DNA of 50,249 nucleotides from Microbacterium sp. (GTDB lineage Bacteria; Actinomycetota; Actinomycetes; Actinomycetales; Microbacteriaceae): contig NZTV01000028.1 in the NCBI GenBank assembly GCA_002703245.1, forward strand, positions 1-50,249, read 5' to 3'. The notes under the pieces are model-generated. The model was not told the DNA's origin, searched no databases, and saw nothing but the letters and a program-made list of their open reading frames with translations. The position numbers and the translations under genes were made by a program. Positions 8,374 through 15,889 of the stretch are shown piece by piece (position 1 is the stretch's first letter; the number at the start of each line of letters is the position of its first letter).

Positions 8374-8455
8374 TGGCGAGTGAGGGATTCGAACCCCCGA
8401 ATGCAGTGCAGTCTGATTTACAGTCAGATCCCTTTGGCCGCTTGGGTAACTCGCC
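8374..8455 (-). tRNA. tRNA-Tyr (anticodon GTA)
   Basis: On the minus strand the acceptor arms GGCGAGT and ACTCGCC pair, followed by A. The anticodon stem TCTGA/TCAGA encloses CTGTAAA, giving anticodon GTA. An extra arm (TGC/GCA type) sits between the anticodon and T arms, as expected for class II tRNA-Tyr. The T arm contains GTTCGAATC. CCA is not encoded beyond the discriminator. A TAAGAT hexamer near 8510 on the minus strand could be its -10 box. Confidence 0.95.
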
Positions 8456-8566
8456 GAGTGCGCACCTGTCCGGCTTTTCCAGTCGACCAGAGGCGCGATC
8501 AACGATCTTACCCCCGATGACGCTCGCGTCGAAATCGAGGTCGACGGGCGAGACCACCCGGCCTGG

Positions 8567-9478
8567 TCAGGTGCCGATGCGGTCGATGTCCTCGCCGTCG
8601 AACACGGCCGGAAGACGCAACAGCGCGCCCTCGAACCGACACGTCGCCGCCGCGGCGTCCATGGCCTCGGCGAGGATCTCGTGCCAGTCCGGAACCACCG
8701 CGCCCCGCGCATCGGCCAGCGCCGCGACGGTGACGGCGAACGACGCGTCGCCCGCTCCCATGGTGTCCACGATCGGGCCCGGCATGGTCGAGATCGGCTG
8801 CGTGATCGACTGGGTGCCGGCGAGGATGGTCGCTCCGTCGCGTCCGCGGGTCGCGAGCACCGCGGTGGCACCCTTCGCCTGGAGCGCCTCGGCGACCGAG
8901 TCCAGGCCCTGCCGGTAAAGCAACGCGGCATCGTCGTCGCCGACCTTGACGAGGTCCGCCGTCGCGGCGAGGGCTTCGAACCCGCGCACGAATTCCGCAC
9001 GGTCGTGCAGCATCCCCTCGCGGGGGTTCGGGTCGACCGCGACGACCGACCCGGTCAGTGCCTCGGCGAGCGCGCGGGTCTGCGACGCGACGTCGAAGGG
9101 GAAGCAGCTGACGGCCACCACCGCGGCCTCGGCGATCGCGGCACGCTCGGCCGCGCCCAACCGGACGCCGCGGTTCCGGGCCGCCTCGTTGAACGCGTAC
9201 ATCGGCTCACCGCCGGCCCCTCGGGTGCTGACCGCGCGGGACGAGCCGAGGGGTGCGGGCGAGGCGAGCAGGCGCACGTCGTAGTCGTCGAGGTAGGAGC
9301 GGATGTGGTCGCCGGCCTCGTCGTCGCCGACCATCGCGATGAGCGTGGCCGGCACGCCGAGCCGGGTGAGGCCGACGGCCACATTGAGCGCCGCTCCCCC
9401 GACGAACTCCCTGACGCCTGTCTCGTCGCGGATCTCGTCGATCAGCGCGTCGCCGATGACGACCACCGGGCCGGTCAT
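8567..9478 (-). CDS. PfkB family carbohydrate kinase
   Basis: 303 residues. The N-terminal PfkB signature GGAALNVAVGLTRLG and the C-terminal signature DTMGAGDASFAV, with its catalytic Asp and anion-hole GAGD, are both present. The family transfers phosphate from ATP to sugars or nucleosides (fructokinase, ribokinase, adenosine kinase and others). Substrate cannot be read from the sequence. The ATG at 9476-9478 overlaps the stop of the upstream FBP gene by 4 nt (ATGA), and GGAGGCGG lies before it inside that gene. The two are therefore likely one transcript with coupled translation. No sugar transporter is adjacent. Confidence 0.88.
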   Translation of the reverse strand: MTGPVVVIGDALIDEIRDETGVREFVGGAALNVAVGLTRLGVPATLIAMVGDDEAGDHIRSYLDDYDVRLLASPAPLGSSRAVSTRGAGGEPMYAFNEAARNRGVRLGAAERAAIAEAAVVAVSCFPFDVASQTRALAEALTGSVVAVDPNPREGMLHDRAEFVRGFEALAATADLVKVGDDDAALLYRQGLDSVAEALQAKGATAVLATRGRDGATILAGTQSITQPISTMPGPIVDTMGAGDASFAVTVAALADARGAVVPDWHEILAEAMDAAAATCRFEGALLRLPAVFDGEDIDRIGT

Positions 9479-9963
9479 GCCGCCTCCGCCACGCGGTTCA
9501 CGAGGGCTTCCGCCCGCTGCCGGGTGCCGTCGATGCGACGATCGACGCTCGCGCGGATCTCGCTCGGAGCCAGCGGCGCGGCCAACCGCACATTCTCGTG
9601 GCATGACAAGTCCGCGCAGATGTAGGTGCCGATGCTGTCGCCGTTCTCCCCGGCGTCGCCGGCCTTGCGGGCGGTGAACAAAGCCACCTGGTCTCCGGGT
9701 TGCATGGTGTGGCACAGGTTGCACATCGCCGGTCGCGCGTGTGAGGACCCCGAGCTCGCACGGAGGACGACCCCGGTGGGCTCCCCGTCGACCTCGGCGA
9801 TCACGTAACCGCGGCCGCGGGTCTGCGGATCGCGCCACGCGAAGAAGTCGGTGTGGTCCCACTCGGTCAGCACGAAGTCCGCCGGGAGCCGCACACGGGT
9901 GATCTCTTCGGGAGCGGCGTTCACGAACGACTCGCGGACGTCGTCTTCGGTCAACGGGCGCAT
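9475..9963 (-). CDS. FBP domain protein (EF-G-binding, treble-clef zinc finger)
   Basis: 162 residues from ATG 9961-9963, with GAGGAGG about 6 nt upstream. The N-terminal half begins MRPLTEDDVRESFVNA. The C-terminal half has the metal site CNLC (CxxC), then ICADLSCHENVR, typical of the treble-clef fold in FusB/FBP proteins. Fibronectin-binding-like (FBP) C-terminal proteins bind elongation factor G; in staphylococci FusB frees EF-G from fusidic acid. Chromosomal actinobacterial homologues are common, and their role may be ribosome recycling rather than resistance. It is the first gene of a two-gene unit with the PfkB kinase. Confidence 0.8.
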   Translation of the reverse strand: MRPLTEDDVRESFVNAAPEEITRVRLPADFVLTEWDHTDFFAWRDPQTRGRGYVIAEVDGEPTGVVLRASSGSSHARPAMCNLCHTMQPGDQVALFTARKAGDAGENGDSIGTYICADLSCHENVRLAAPLAPSEIRASVDRRIDGTRQRAEALVNRVAEAA

Positions 9964-10022
9964 ACAGCCTCCTCGTCCGGTGTGCGGCCAGTCTAAAGAG
10001 CCCGCCGGCCGACGAGGGCGGT

Positions 10023-10937
10023 TCACGCCCGCGCTCCGCCGGCGTCCGACGCGTCGACCGCCGACCCCTCGTCGTCGCGCGACGCATCCGTGCGCCCCCG
10101 GATCAGGAATCCGAACCCGAACGCGATGAAGAACATGAGCACTCCGTACACGGCCGCCGGGAGGCTGAGTTCGACCGAGCCGAGCACGGTCTGGGCGATG
10201 ACGATCGCAAGCGTCGCGTTGTGGATGCCGATTTCGAACGACGAGGCGATCGCCTGGCGGCGCCCGACGCGCACGAGTCGCGGCACGAGGTAGCCGATCG
10301 ACAGGCTCAGCACGCAGAAGACGACGGTGATCAGCGCGAGGCGTCCGGCGTTCTCGACCAGGAGCGCCCAGTTCGCCGCGACGGCGCCGGCGATGACGAC
10401 CACGAGCACGATGACGGAGATGATGCGCACCGGGCGGTCCATGCCGTCGGCGAAACGCGGCCACAGGCGGCGGACGATCATGCCACCGATCACCGGCAGG
10501 AGCACGATCGCGAACACCTCGAGGGTCTTGGCCCACTGCAGTCCGAGCTGGTCGTCGAACGGATCGAAGTACCAGATCGCGAAGTTGGTGATCAGCGGGA
10601 GCGTCACCACGGCGATGACGGAGTTGAGCGCGGTGAGGGAGATGTTCAGCGCGATGTCGCCACGGAACAGGTGACTGTAGAGATTCGCGGTCGTCCCGCC
10701 CGGCGAGGCGGCGAGCATCATCATGCCCACCGCGAGGACCGGTGGCAGCTGGAACAGGATCACCAGTCCGAAGCACAGCACCGGGAGGACCAGGAGTTGG
10801 CATCCGAGCGCGACGACCACCGCCTTCGGTTGCGTCGCCACCCGCGCGAAGTCGCGTGGCGTGAGGCTCAGCCCGAGGCCGAACATGATGATCCCGAGCG
10901 CGACGGGAAGTCCGATGGTGGTCAACGCTGATCCCAT
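10023..10937 (-). CDS. bile acid:sodium symporter (BASS) family transporter
   Basis: 304 residues from ATG 10935-10937; a start 11 codons earlier is possible. About nine hydrophobic helices. The segment AASPGGTTANLYSHLFRGDIALNISLTALNSV and the SFEIGIHNATLAIVIA stretch are conserved sodium- and substrate-site motifs of BASS/SBF transporters. Bacterial members move organic anions such as pantoate, pyruvate or bile acids with Na+. The substrate here is unknown. No Shine-Dalgarno is visible; CACACT lies 6 nt before the ATG and could be a poor -10 for a leaderless transcript. The C-terminal ~25 residues are acidic and polar. Confidence 0.88.
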   Translation of the reverse strand: MGSALTTIGLPVALGIIMFGLGLSLTPRDFARVATQPKAVVVALGCQLLVLPVLCFGLVILFQLPPVLAVGMMMLAASPGGTTANLYSHLFRGDIALNISLTALNSVIAVVTLPLITNFAIWYFDPFDDQLGLQWAKTLEVFAIVLLPVIGGMIVRRLWPRFADGMDRPVRIISVIVLVVVIAGAVAANWALLVENAGRLALITVVFCVLSLSIGYLVPRLVRVGRRQAIASSFEIGIHNATLAIVIAQTVLGSVELSLPAAVYGVLMFFIAFGFGFLIRGRTDASRDDEGSAVDASDAGGARA

Positions 10938-11046
10938 CCGCCCAGTGTGTCGGATGCCGCCCTCCCCCACCAGAGCTGCGCCGCGATCCCCTCACCTCCG
11001 CCCGCGGCCTTCCCCGTCTTCGATGCACGACGAGTAGATTTGGGGG

Positions 11047-11535
11047 ATGGCAGACTCCAGTTTTGACATCGTCTCGAAGATCGATCACCAGGAAGCCGAC
11101 AACGCGCTCAACCAGGCCCGAAAGGAACTCGAGCAGCGCTACGACTTCAAGGGCACGGGCGTCTCGATCGAGTGGAGCGGCGAAGCCGTGCTGATCAAGG
11201 CCAATACCGAGGAGCGCGCCACCGCCGCCCTCGACGTCTTCCAGACCAAACTCATCAAGCGCGGCATCTCGCTGAAGAGCCTCGACAGCGGCGAGCCGCA
11301 GGCCAGCGGCAAGGAGTTCCGGATCGTCTCGACCCTCAAGGAAGGCATCTCGCAGGAGGACGCCAAGAAGATCGGCAAGATCATCCGCGACGAGGGCCCG
11401 AAGTCGGTGAAGTCGCAGATCCAGGGCGACGAGCTGCGCGTGCAGTCCAAGAGCCGTGACGATCTGCAGGAGGTCCAGCGCCTCCTCAAGGCCGCCGACC
11501 TGGATGTCGCGCTGCAGTTCGTCAACTACCGGTAG
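11047..11535 (+). CDS. yajQ: YajQ family nucleotide/c-di-GMP-binding protein
   Basis: 162 residues, starting [20 protein letters not shown], which is the hallmark N-terminus of the YajQ/UPF0234 family. It continues with RYDFKGTG and ends [10 protein letters not shown]. Members have two ferredoxin-like domains and bind nucleotides; a Xanthomonas member binds cyclic di-GMP and acts as a transcription co-regulator. Function in actinobacteria is unproven. TAGATT (11035-11040) lies 6 nt before the ATG, with no purine-rich site other than TGGGGG, so a leaderless transcript is likely. A small hairpin follows the stop codon. Confidence 0.95.
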   Translation: MADSSFDIVSKIDHQEADNALNQARKELEQRYDFKGTGVSIEWSGEAVLIKANTEERATAALDVFQTKLIKRGISLKSLDSGEPQASGKEFRIVSTLKEGISQEDAKKIGKIIRDEGPKSVKSQIQGDELRVQSKSRDDLQEVQRLLKAADLDVALQFVNYR

Positions 11536-11541
11536 ATAAGG

Positions 11542-11599
11542 CCTCTCACCAGAGGTTTATTGCTCCCCGTCCGCAGGGACTCCGCAAGAGTCCGCGGAC
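11542..11599 (+). terminator. terminator after yajQ plus a second strong hairpin
   Basis: CCTCT-CACC-AGAGG (11542-11555) is followed by TTTATT, a simple intrinsic terminator. A second element, GTCCGC-AG-GGACTC-CGCAA-GAGTCC-GCGGAC (11569-11599), forms a 12-bp stem with a 2-nt bulge but has no U-tract. The rest of the gene-free stretch up to 11819 holds only the Zur box and znuA leader; I see no RNA gene or conserved frame in 11600-11740. Confidence 0.6.
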
Positions 11600-11740
11600 C
11601 CGGTACGCGGATGCCCCGTCTTGCGGTGTATTTCCGCGGTTCTCGAGGTCTGAGGTTTGCGAAGGCGTGGAGTGCGTGTGCTCAGCCGCAGGTGGGCGCG
11701 CTGATCGAGGACCTTTCGCGGACGGCGTGTCGAGATTTGC

Positions 11741-11760
11741 TGAGAACGATTCTCGTTCTC
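11741..11760 (+). promoter_or_regulatory. Zur box and promoter of znuA
   Basis: The 20-nt element TGAGAACGATTCTCGTTCTC resembles the actinobacterial Zur consensus (TGAAAACGATTTTCA type). The hexamer TAGGCT follows without a gap at 11761-11766 and is the likely -10. A bound repressor would cover the spacer and -35 region. The transcript would carry a leader of about 47 nt with GGAGGAGAG before the znuA ATG. Confidence 0.75.
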
Positions 11761-11819
11761 TAGGCTGTGTGGCAACCCGACACGAGAACTCCCGCGGTCA
11801 TCGCGGAGGAGAGACGATC

Positions 11820-12896
11820 ATGCGCAAAGCCACACCCCTTCCCGCAGCACTGATGGCCGGGGCCGTCAGCCTCGGCGCACTGAGTGGATGCAGTAGTACC
11901 GCTCCGGCCTCGACCGAGGAGGAGCTGCGCATCGTCGCCACGACGACGCAGGTAGGCGACTTCGTGCGGGAGATCATCGGCGAGGTCGACGGCGTGTCGG
12001 TCTACCAGCTCCTTCAGCCGGGCGTGAGCCCGCACGCCTTCGACCCGAGCGCGGCCGACCTCGTCGCACTCACGGAAGCCGACATCGTCGTCGAGAACTG
12101 CGTGGACTTCGAGCCGTGGCTCGAGGACGCGCTCGCCTCGGCGGGATCCGATCCCGTCGTCATCGACAGTTCCGACGGTGTCGAGCTCCTCGCGTACGGC
12201 GAGGAAGAGGAACACGAGCACTCCGAAGACGAGCACGACCACGAAGAGGAGCACTCCGAAGACGAGCACTCCGAAGACGAGCACGACCACGACCACGGCG
12301 AGTACGACCCGCACATCTGGCAGTCGGTCGCGGACGCCGAGATCATGGTCGACAACATCGCCGCGGCGCTGATCGAGGCCGACCCCGACAACGCCGACAC
12401 GTACTCGACCAACGCCGACGCATATCTCGAAGCCCTCCAGGAGCTCGACGCCTGGATCATCGCGAGCGTCGGCCAGGTTCCCGTCGAAAGTCGTCTTCTC
12501 GTGACCAGCCACGACGCCCTCGGCTACTACGTCGACCGCTATGACCTCGAGTATGTCGGTGCGGTGATCCCCAGCCTCGATGACAGTGCAGAGGCGAGCG
12601 CGCAGGAGATCGACGAGTTGGTGGCGCTGATCAAGGAGACGGGTGCCCCGGCGGTCTTCGCCGAGTCGTCGGTCAATCCCGCCGCCGCGGAGACGATCGC
12701 GGCTGAGGCCGGCGTGACGGTCTACTCCGGCGACGACGCCTTGTATGCGGACTCGTTGGGCGTCGAGGGCACACCCGGCGCCACCTACGTCGGGAGCATG
12801 CTCCACAACACCGAGCTCATCGTCGGTTCGTGGGGTGTCGAGCCGGAACCCGTGCCGGACGCGGTCGCCGGCGCCGCCAACGTGGATGCGGACTAG
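11820..12896 (+). CDS. znuA: zinc ABC transporter substrate-binding lipoprotein (ZnuA-like)
   Basis: 358 residues from ATG 11820, with GGAGGAGAG 6 nt upstream. The signal peptide ends in the lipobox LSGC (Cys24). Cluster A-I fold motifs carrying metal ligands are SPHAFDPSAAD, DPHIW, TSHDALGYY and the Asp of SGDDALYADS. Between the first two lies an acidic His-rich loop (about residues 127-160, repeated HSEDEH and HDH units), the mark of zinc-specific ZnuA proteins rather than Mn types. It captures Zn2+ outside the membrane and delivers it to the permease encoded downstream. The last codons overlap the ATPase gene by 11 nt. A Zur box controls the promoter. Confidence 0.93.
   Translation: MRKATPLPAALMAGAVSLGALSGCSSTAPASTEEELRIVATTTQVGDFVREIIGEVDGVSVYQLLQPGVSPHAFDPSAADLVALTEADIVVENCVDFEPWLEDALASAGSDPVVIDSSDGVELLAYGEEEEHEHSEDEHDHEEEHSEDEHSEDEHDHDHGEYDPHIWQSVADAEIMVDNIAAALIEADPDNADTYSTNADAYLEALQELDAWIIASVGQVPVESRLLVTSHDALGYYVDRYDLEYVGAVIPSLDDSAEASAQEIDELVALIKETGAPAVFAESSVNPAAAETIAAEAGVTVYSGDDALYADSLGVEGTPGATYVGSMLHNTELIVGSWGVEPEPVPDAVAGAANVDAD
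12206..12297 (+). repeat. His/Asp/Glu codon repeats in the ZnuA loop
   Basis: The unit GAGCACTCCGAAGACGAGCA occurs three times (near 12219, 12249 and 12264), each copy adding a HSEDEH segment, with HDHEEEH and HDHDHG parts between and after. All repeats are in frame. Recombination between copies would change the length of the metal-binding loop. Confidence 0.75.
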
Positions 12897-13674
12897 GACG
12901 ACGCGGCCACGACGCGCGTGCCGCGCCCCGAACGAGGACGACACCACCCTCCGACCAGCGCCACTGATCACGGTCGAGGACGCCTCGTTCGGGTACGCCG
13001 GCGCAGGCGCGCCGGCGCTCACGGACGTGCGGCTTCGCGTCTGCCCCGGAGAAGCCATCGCCCTGATCGGGCCCAACGGGGCCGGCAAGTCGACACTGTT
13101 CAAAGGCCTGCTGGGGCTCCTCCCCCCACTGACAGGCTCGGTCTCCGGGTTCCCCCGTACGGGCTACCTTCCTCAGTCCGATCACATCGATCCGGACTTT
13201 CCGATCACGGTGCGCCAGGTGGTGACGATGGGTCGCTACGCCCAGCGCGGCTGGCTGCTCCCCCTCCGACGGGCCGATCGGCGGGCGGTCGACCGTGCGC
13301 TGGAACGCACCGCGCTGACCAGCCTTGCCGGACGCGTGTTCGGCGACCTGTCCGGCGGCCAGCGCCAACGTGCCCTCCTGGCGCGGGCGATCGCGAGCGA
13401 TCCGCAACTGCTCCTCCTCGACGAGCCGTTCAACGGTCTCGACCAGCCCAGTCGCGAGGCCCTGATGGACACGGTCGCGGCGCTGATCGACTCGGGCGTC
13501 GCCGTCATCCTCTCCACGCACGACGTCTCGCTCGCGCAGGAGACCTGCACGAGCGCGTTGCTCATCGACCGCCGGGTCGTCGCGGCCGGGCCCGTCGACC
13601 AGGTCGTGGGCGGGCGGGCGTTCGCGGCGGTGTTCCGGCGCCACGACCCCCATGCCGCTGCGGGTGAGCGCTGA
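12886..13674 (+). CDS. znuC: zinc ABC transporter ATP-binding protein (ZnuC-like)
   Basis: 262 residues from the ATG at 12886, inside the end of znuA. No Shine-Dalgarno is visible, so translational coupling is likely. Walker A is GPNGAGKST, the signature is LSGGQRQ, Walker B is LLLLDEP and the switch His is STHD. The PQSDHIDPDFPITVRQVVTMGRY Q-loop region is characteristic of the Zn/Mn (ZnuC/MntB) group. The first ~30 residues are Arg- and Thr-rich, extend beyond the usual family start, and may not all be translated. It energises the two permeases that follow. Confidence 0.9.
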   Translation: MRTRTTRPRRACRAPNEDDTTLRPAPLITVEDASFGYAGAGAPALTDVRLRVCPGEAIALIGPNGAGKSTLFKGLLGLLPPLTGSVSGFPRTGYLPQSDHIDPDFPITVRQVVTMGRYAQRGWLLPLRRADRRAVDRALERTALTSLAGRVFGDLSGGQRQRALLARAIASDPQLLLLDEPFNGLDQPSREALMDTVAALIDSGVAVILSTHDVSLAQETCTSALLIDRRVVAAGPVDQVVGGRAFAAVFRRHDPHAAAGER

Positions 13675-13679
13675 TATAC

Positions 13680-14534
13680 ATGATCGGCGCGTTCACCTTC
13701 CCCTTCATGTCGACGGCACTCGCGGCGATGATGCTGATCGCCCTCGCCTCGGGACCGATCTCGACACTCGTCAACCTCCGCGGTCTCGAGTTCATGAGCG
13801 ACGGTCTCATCCACGCGGCCTTCCCCGGAATCGTCATCGGATACGTGGTGGGCGGCGTCGAGGGGCTGTACCCGGGGGCGGTGGTCACGACCGTTCTGGC
13901 CGCGGTGGTGTTGACCCTCATGAGCCGTCGGAAAGTGTCCTCGGATGCCGCGACCGCCACCGTCCTGACGTCGGCCTTCGGCATCGGCGTGATCGTCGTC
14001 AGCCGCGAGTCCGACTATGCGGGGCAGCTGCAGGAGCTGCTGTTCGGACGCCTGTTCACCGTGCAGCCCTCGGAGTTGCTCCCCCTGGGCGTCACCCTGG
14101 CGCTGGCGCTGGCGCTGGTCGCGGTGACGTGGCGCAGCCAAGTCTTCCGGGCGTTCGACGCCGCGGGCGCCGCGGCCGCCGGCGGACGTGTCCTCCAGAC
14201 CGACCTCGCGCTCACCGTCGCCATCGCCCTCGTCGTCGTGGCGGCGTCCAACACCGTCGGGAACCTCCTCGTCCTGGCGATCCTCATCCTTCCGGGAGCG
14301 GCCGGACGCCTGGTCTCCCGACGGATCGGGTGGGTCGTCCTCGCGGCGGTCCTGTTCACCATGCTCGCGGCATGGTGGGGGTTGTGGGTGGCGTTCTCCG
14401 TCTCCGTCTCTTTCAGCTCTCTGTTGCCGGGCGGCGCGACGGTCGTGCTGACCATGACGATCGGCTACCTGGCACTGGTCGCGGCGCACATCCTCGTCGA
14501 GGCGTGGGTGCGACGCCGAGCGGTGAGCACCTGA
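13680..14534 (+). CDS. zinc ABC transporter permease, first copy
   Basis: 284 residues with about eight hydrophobic helices, ABC-3 family (ZnuB/MntC). Conserved parts include GLEFMSDGLIHAAFPGIVIGY near the N-terminus and NTVGNLLVLAILILPGAAGRL near the C-terminus; the latter is the coupling and translocation region of metal permeases. It starts 5 nt after the ATPase gene and its stop overlaps the next start (ATGA). Two different permease genes in tandem suggest a heterodimeric channel, as seen in other Zn/Mn systems. Confidence 0.9.
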   Translation: MIGAFTFPFMSTALAAMMLIALASGPISTLVNLRGLEFMSDGLIHAAFPGIVIGYVVGGVEGLYPGAVVTTVLAAVVLTLMSRRKVSSDAATATVLTSAFGIGVIVVSRESDYAGQLQELLFGRLFTVQPSELLPLGVTLALALALVAVTWRSQVFRAFDAAGAAAAGGRVLQTDLALTVAIALVVVAASNTVGNLLVLAILILPGAAGRLVSRRIGWVVLAAVLFTMLAAWWGLWVAFSVSVSFSSLLPGGATVVLTMTIGYLALVAAHILVEAWVRRRAVST

Positions 14535-15376
14535 TGGGCTACTTCGAACGCGCCCTCGTCCTCGCCACACTCATCGGCGCGATCACAGGGCTGGGCGGCA
14601 CGGTCATCGTGATGCGGGGGCGCGTCTTCTTCGCCCAAGCACTCACGCACGCCACATTTCCGGGCGCGATCGTCGCTGCGATCCTGGGCGCGAACGTCCT
14701 GCTGGGTGCCGGCGTGTCCGGAATCGCCCTGGTCGGGATGATGCTGCTTCTCGAGCGCCGGCGCGAGATCAGTCGCAACGTGAGCGCCGGACTCGTCCTC
14801 ACCAGCGGGTTCGCCCTGGGGATCGTGCTCCAATCCCTCAATCCGCAGATCCCGATCAGCCCGGAATCGGTGCTCGTGGGCAGCCTCTTCTTCGCCCCTG
14901 CCGGCTCGGTCCCCCTCGCCGCCGGTTCGCTGGTGGTCGTCGTGGTGATCCTGGTCACGTTGCGGCGCCCTCTGCTGTTCTCCACCTTCGACGTCGCCGG
15001 ATTCCGAGCGGTCGGCGGCCGGGAGACGATCGTCGAGGGAGCCGTCCTCACGATCGTCGTGATCGCCTCCGTCGTGGCGATCCCCGCCGCGGGCGCCGTG
15101 CTGACGATCGCCCTGCTGGCAGGCCCCGCATCGGCCGCACGCCTGATGACGCGCACCTGGAGCAGCATGATCGTGGTGGCCCCGCTCCTCAGCATCGGCG
15201 CCGCGGTCTCCGGCACACTCCTCTCACGCGCTGCAGGCGTCAGCGCGGGAGGGGTCATCGCCCTCGTCGCGGGCGGTGAATTCGTGGCCGCTCTGGCGGT
15301 GAGCCGTCTCCGCCATCGACGGCGCGACAAACGCCCGACCCTAATAGAGAACGATTATCACTCGCATGTATCGTGA
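14534..15376 (+). CDS. znuB: zinc ABC transporter permease, second copy
   Basis: 280 residues, ABC-3 family, starting MGYFERALVLATLIGAITGLGGTVIVMRGRVFFAQALTHATFPGAIVA; the GRVFFAQALTHATFPG segment aligns with the SDGLIHAAFPG segment of the preceding permease. The helices end near residue 260, followed by an Arg-rich tail. The start overlaps the previous stop by one base. The last codons (about 15346-15365) lie inside a Zur-like box that serves the next gene, so the protein's C-terminal residues ENDYHSH are partly fixed by operator sequence. Confidence 0.9.
   Translation: MGYFERALVLATLIGAITGLGGTVIVMRGRVFFAQALTHATFPGAIVAAILGANVLLGAGVSGIALVGMMLLLERRREISRNVSAGLVLTSGFALGIVLQSLNPQIPISPESVLVGSLFFAPAGSVPLAAGSLVVVVVILVTLRRPLLFSTFDVAGFRAVGGRETIVEGAVLTIVVIASVVAIPAAGAVLTIALLAGPASAARLMTRTWSSMIVVAPLLSIGAAVSGTLLSRAAGVSAGGVIALVAGGEFVAALAVSRLRHRRRDKRPTLIENDYHSHVS
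15346..15365 (+). promoter_or_regulatory. Zur box and promoter of zur
   Basis: AGAGAACGATTATCACTCGC matches the znuA box at 14 of 20 positions. TATCGT (15369-15374), a plausible -10, follows 3 nt later. The box is inside the end of the permease gene, giving zur its own autoregulated promoter within the operon. Confidence 0.65.
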
Positions 15377-15475
15377 GAAGCGATGGCTTCATCGAACGGC
15401 GTCCCGCAAGCATCACCCGCACGCTCGGGGCACCCCCAGACGGCGTCCGATCATCCACCCGCGCGAGGAGGCACC

Positions 15476-15889
15476 ATGGCGGCGTCCGACACGACACCTC
15501 AGCCGAACCGGGAGAGCACCAAACGCGACACCGTGCGCCGGGCGCTCGCTCGCACCGACGGGTTCGTCTCCGCACAACAACTTCATCTCCAGATCAACGC
15601 CGACGGCGACTCGATCGGCCTCGCGACGGTCTACCGCCATCTGGGCGCCCTCGCGGAGCACGGCGACGCCGACACGATCTCCGGCGCGAGCGGCCAACTC
15701 TTCCGCACCTGCCGCCGCCCGGGCGCGCATCACCACCACCTGATCTGCGAGAGCTGCGGGGCCGCGGCAGACATCGCGCCTCCCGACGAGGAGTGGATCC
15801 GGACGGCGGCTCTCGAACATGGTTTCACCGTCTCGCACCATCTGATCGAGGTGTTCGGCCGCTGTCGTCGGTGCCCTCCCGGCGGGTGA
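15476..15889 (+). CDS. zur: Fur family zinc-responsive repressor (Zur)
   Basis: 137 residues from ATG 15476, chosen for the strong GAGGAGG 5 nt upstream. An in-frame ATG at 15383 lies 8 nt after TATCGT and could give a 168-residue leaderless product. The winged helix includes FVSAQQLHLQINADGDSIGLATVYRHLGAL. The dimerisation and metal region has HHHHLICESCG and a C-terminal CRRC, the two CxxC pairs that form the structural zinc site. Linkage to znuABC and the Zur boxes supports zinc rather than iron as co-repressor. It ends directly against the convergent P-type ATPase gene with no spacer. Confidence 0.9.
   Translation: MAASDTTPQPNRESTKRDTVRRALARTDGFVSAQQLHLQINADGDSIGLATVYRHLGALAEHGDADTISGASGQLFRTCRRPGAHHHHLICESCGAAADIAPPDEEWIRTAALEHGFTVSHHLIEVFGRCRRCPPGG

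Noticed and set aside
8374..8455. tRNA-Tyr as an integration site for the copper module
   Set aside because: I found no direct repeat of the tRNA 3' end on the far side of the copper genes and no integrase.
15383..15475. Upstream ATG as the main zur start
   Set aside because: The ATG at 15476 has a much stronger Shine-Dalgarno and gives the usual Zur length. The upstream ATG remains possible because a -10 hexamer lies 8 nt before it.
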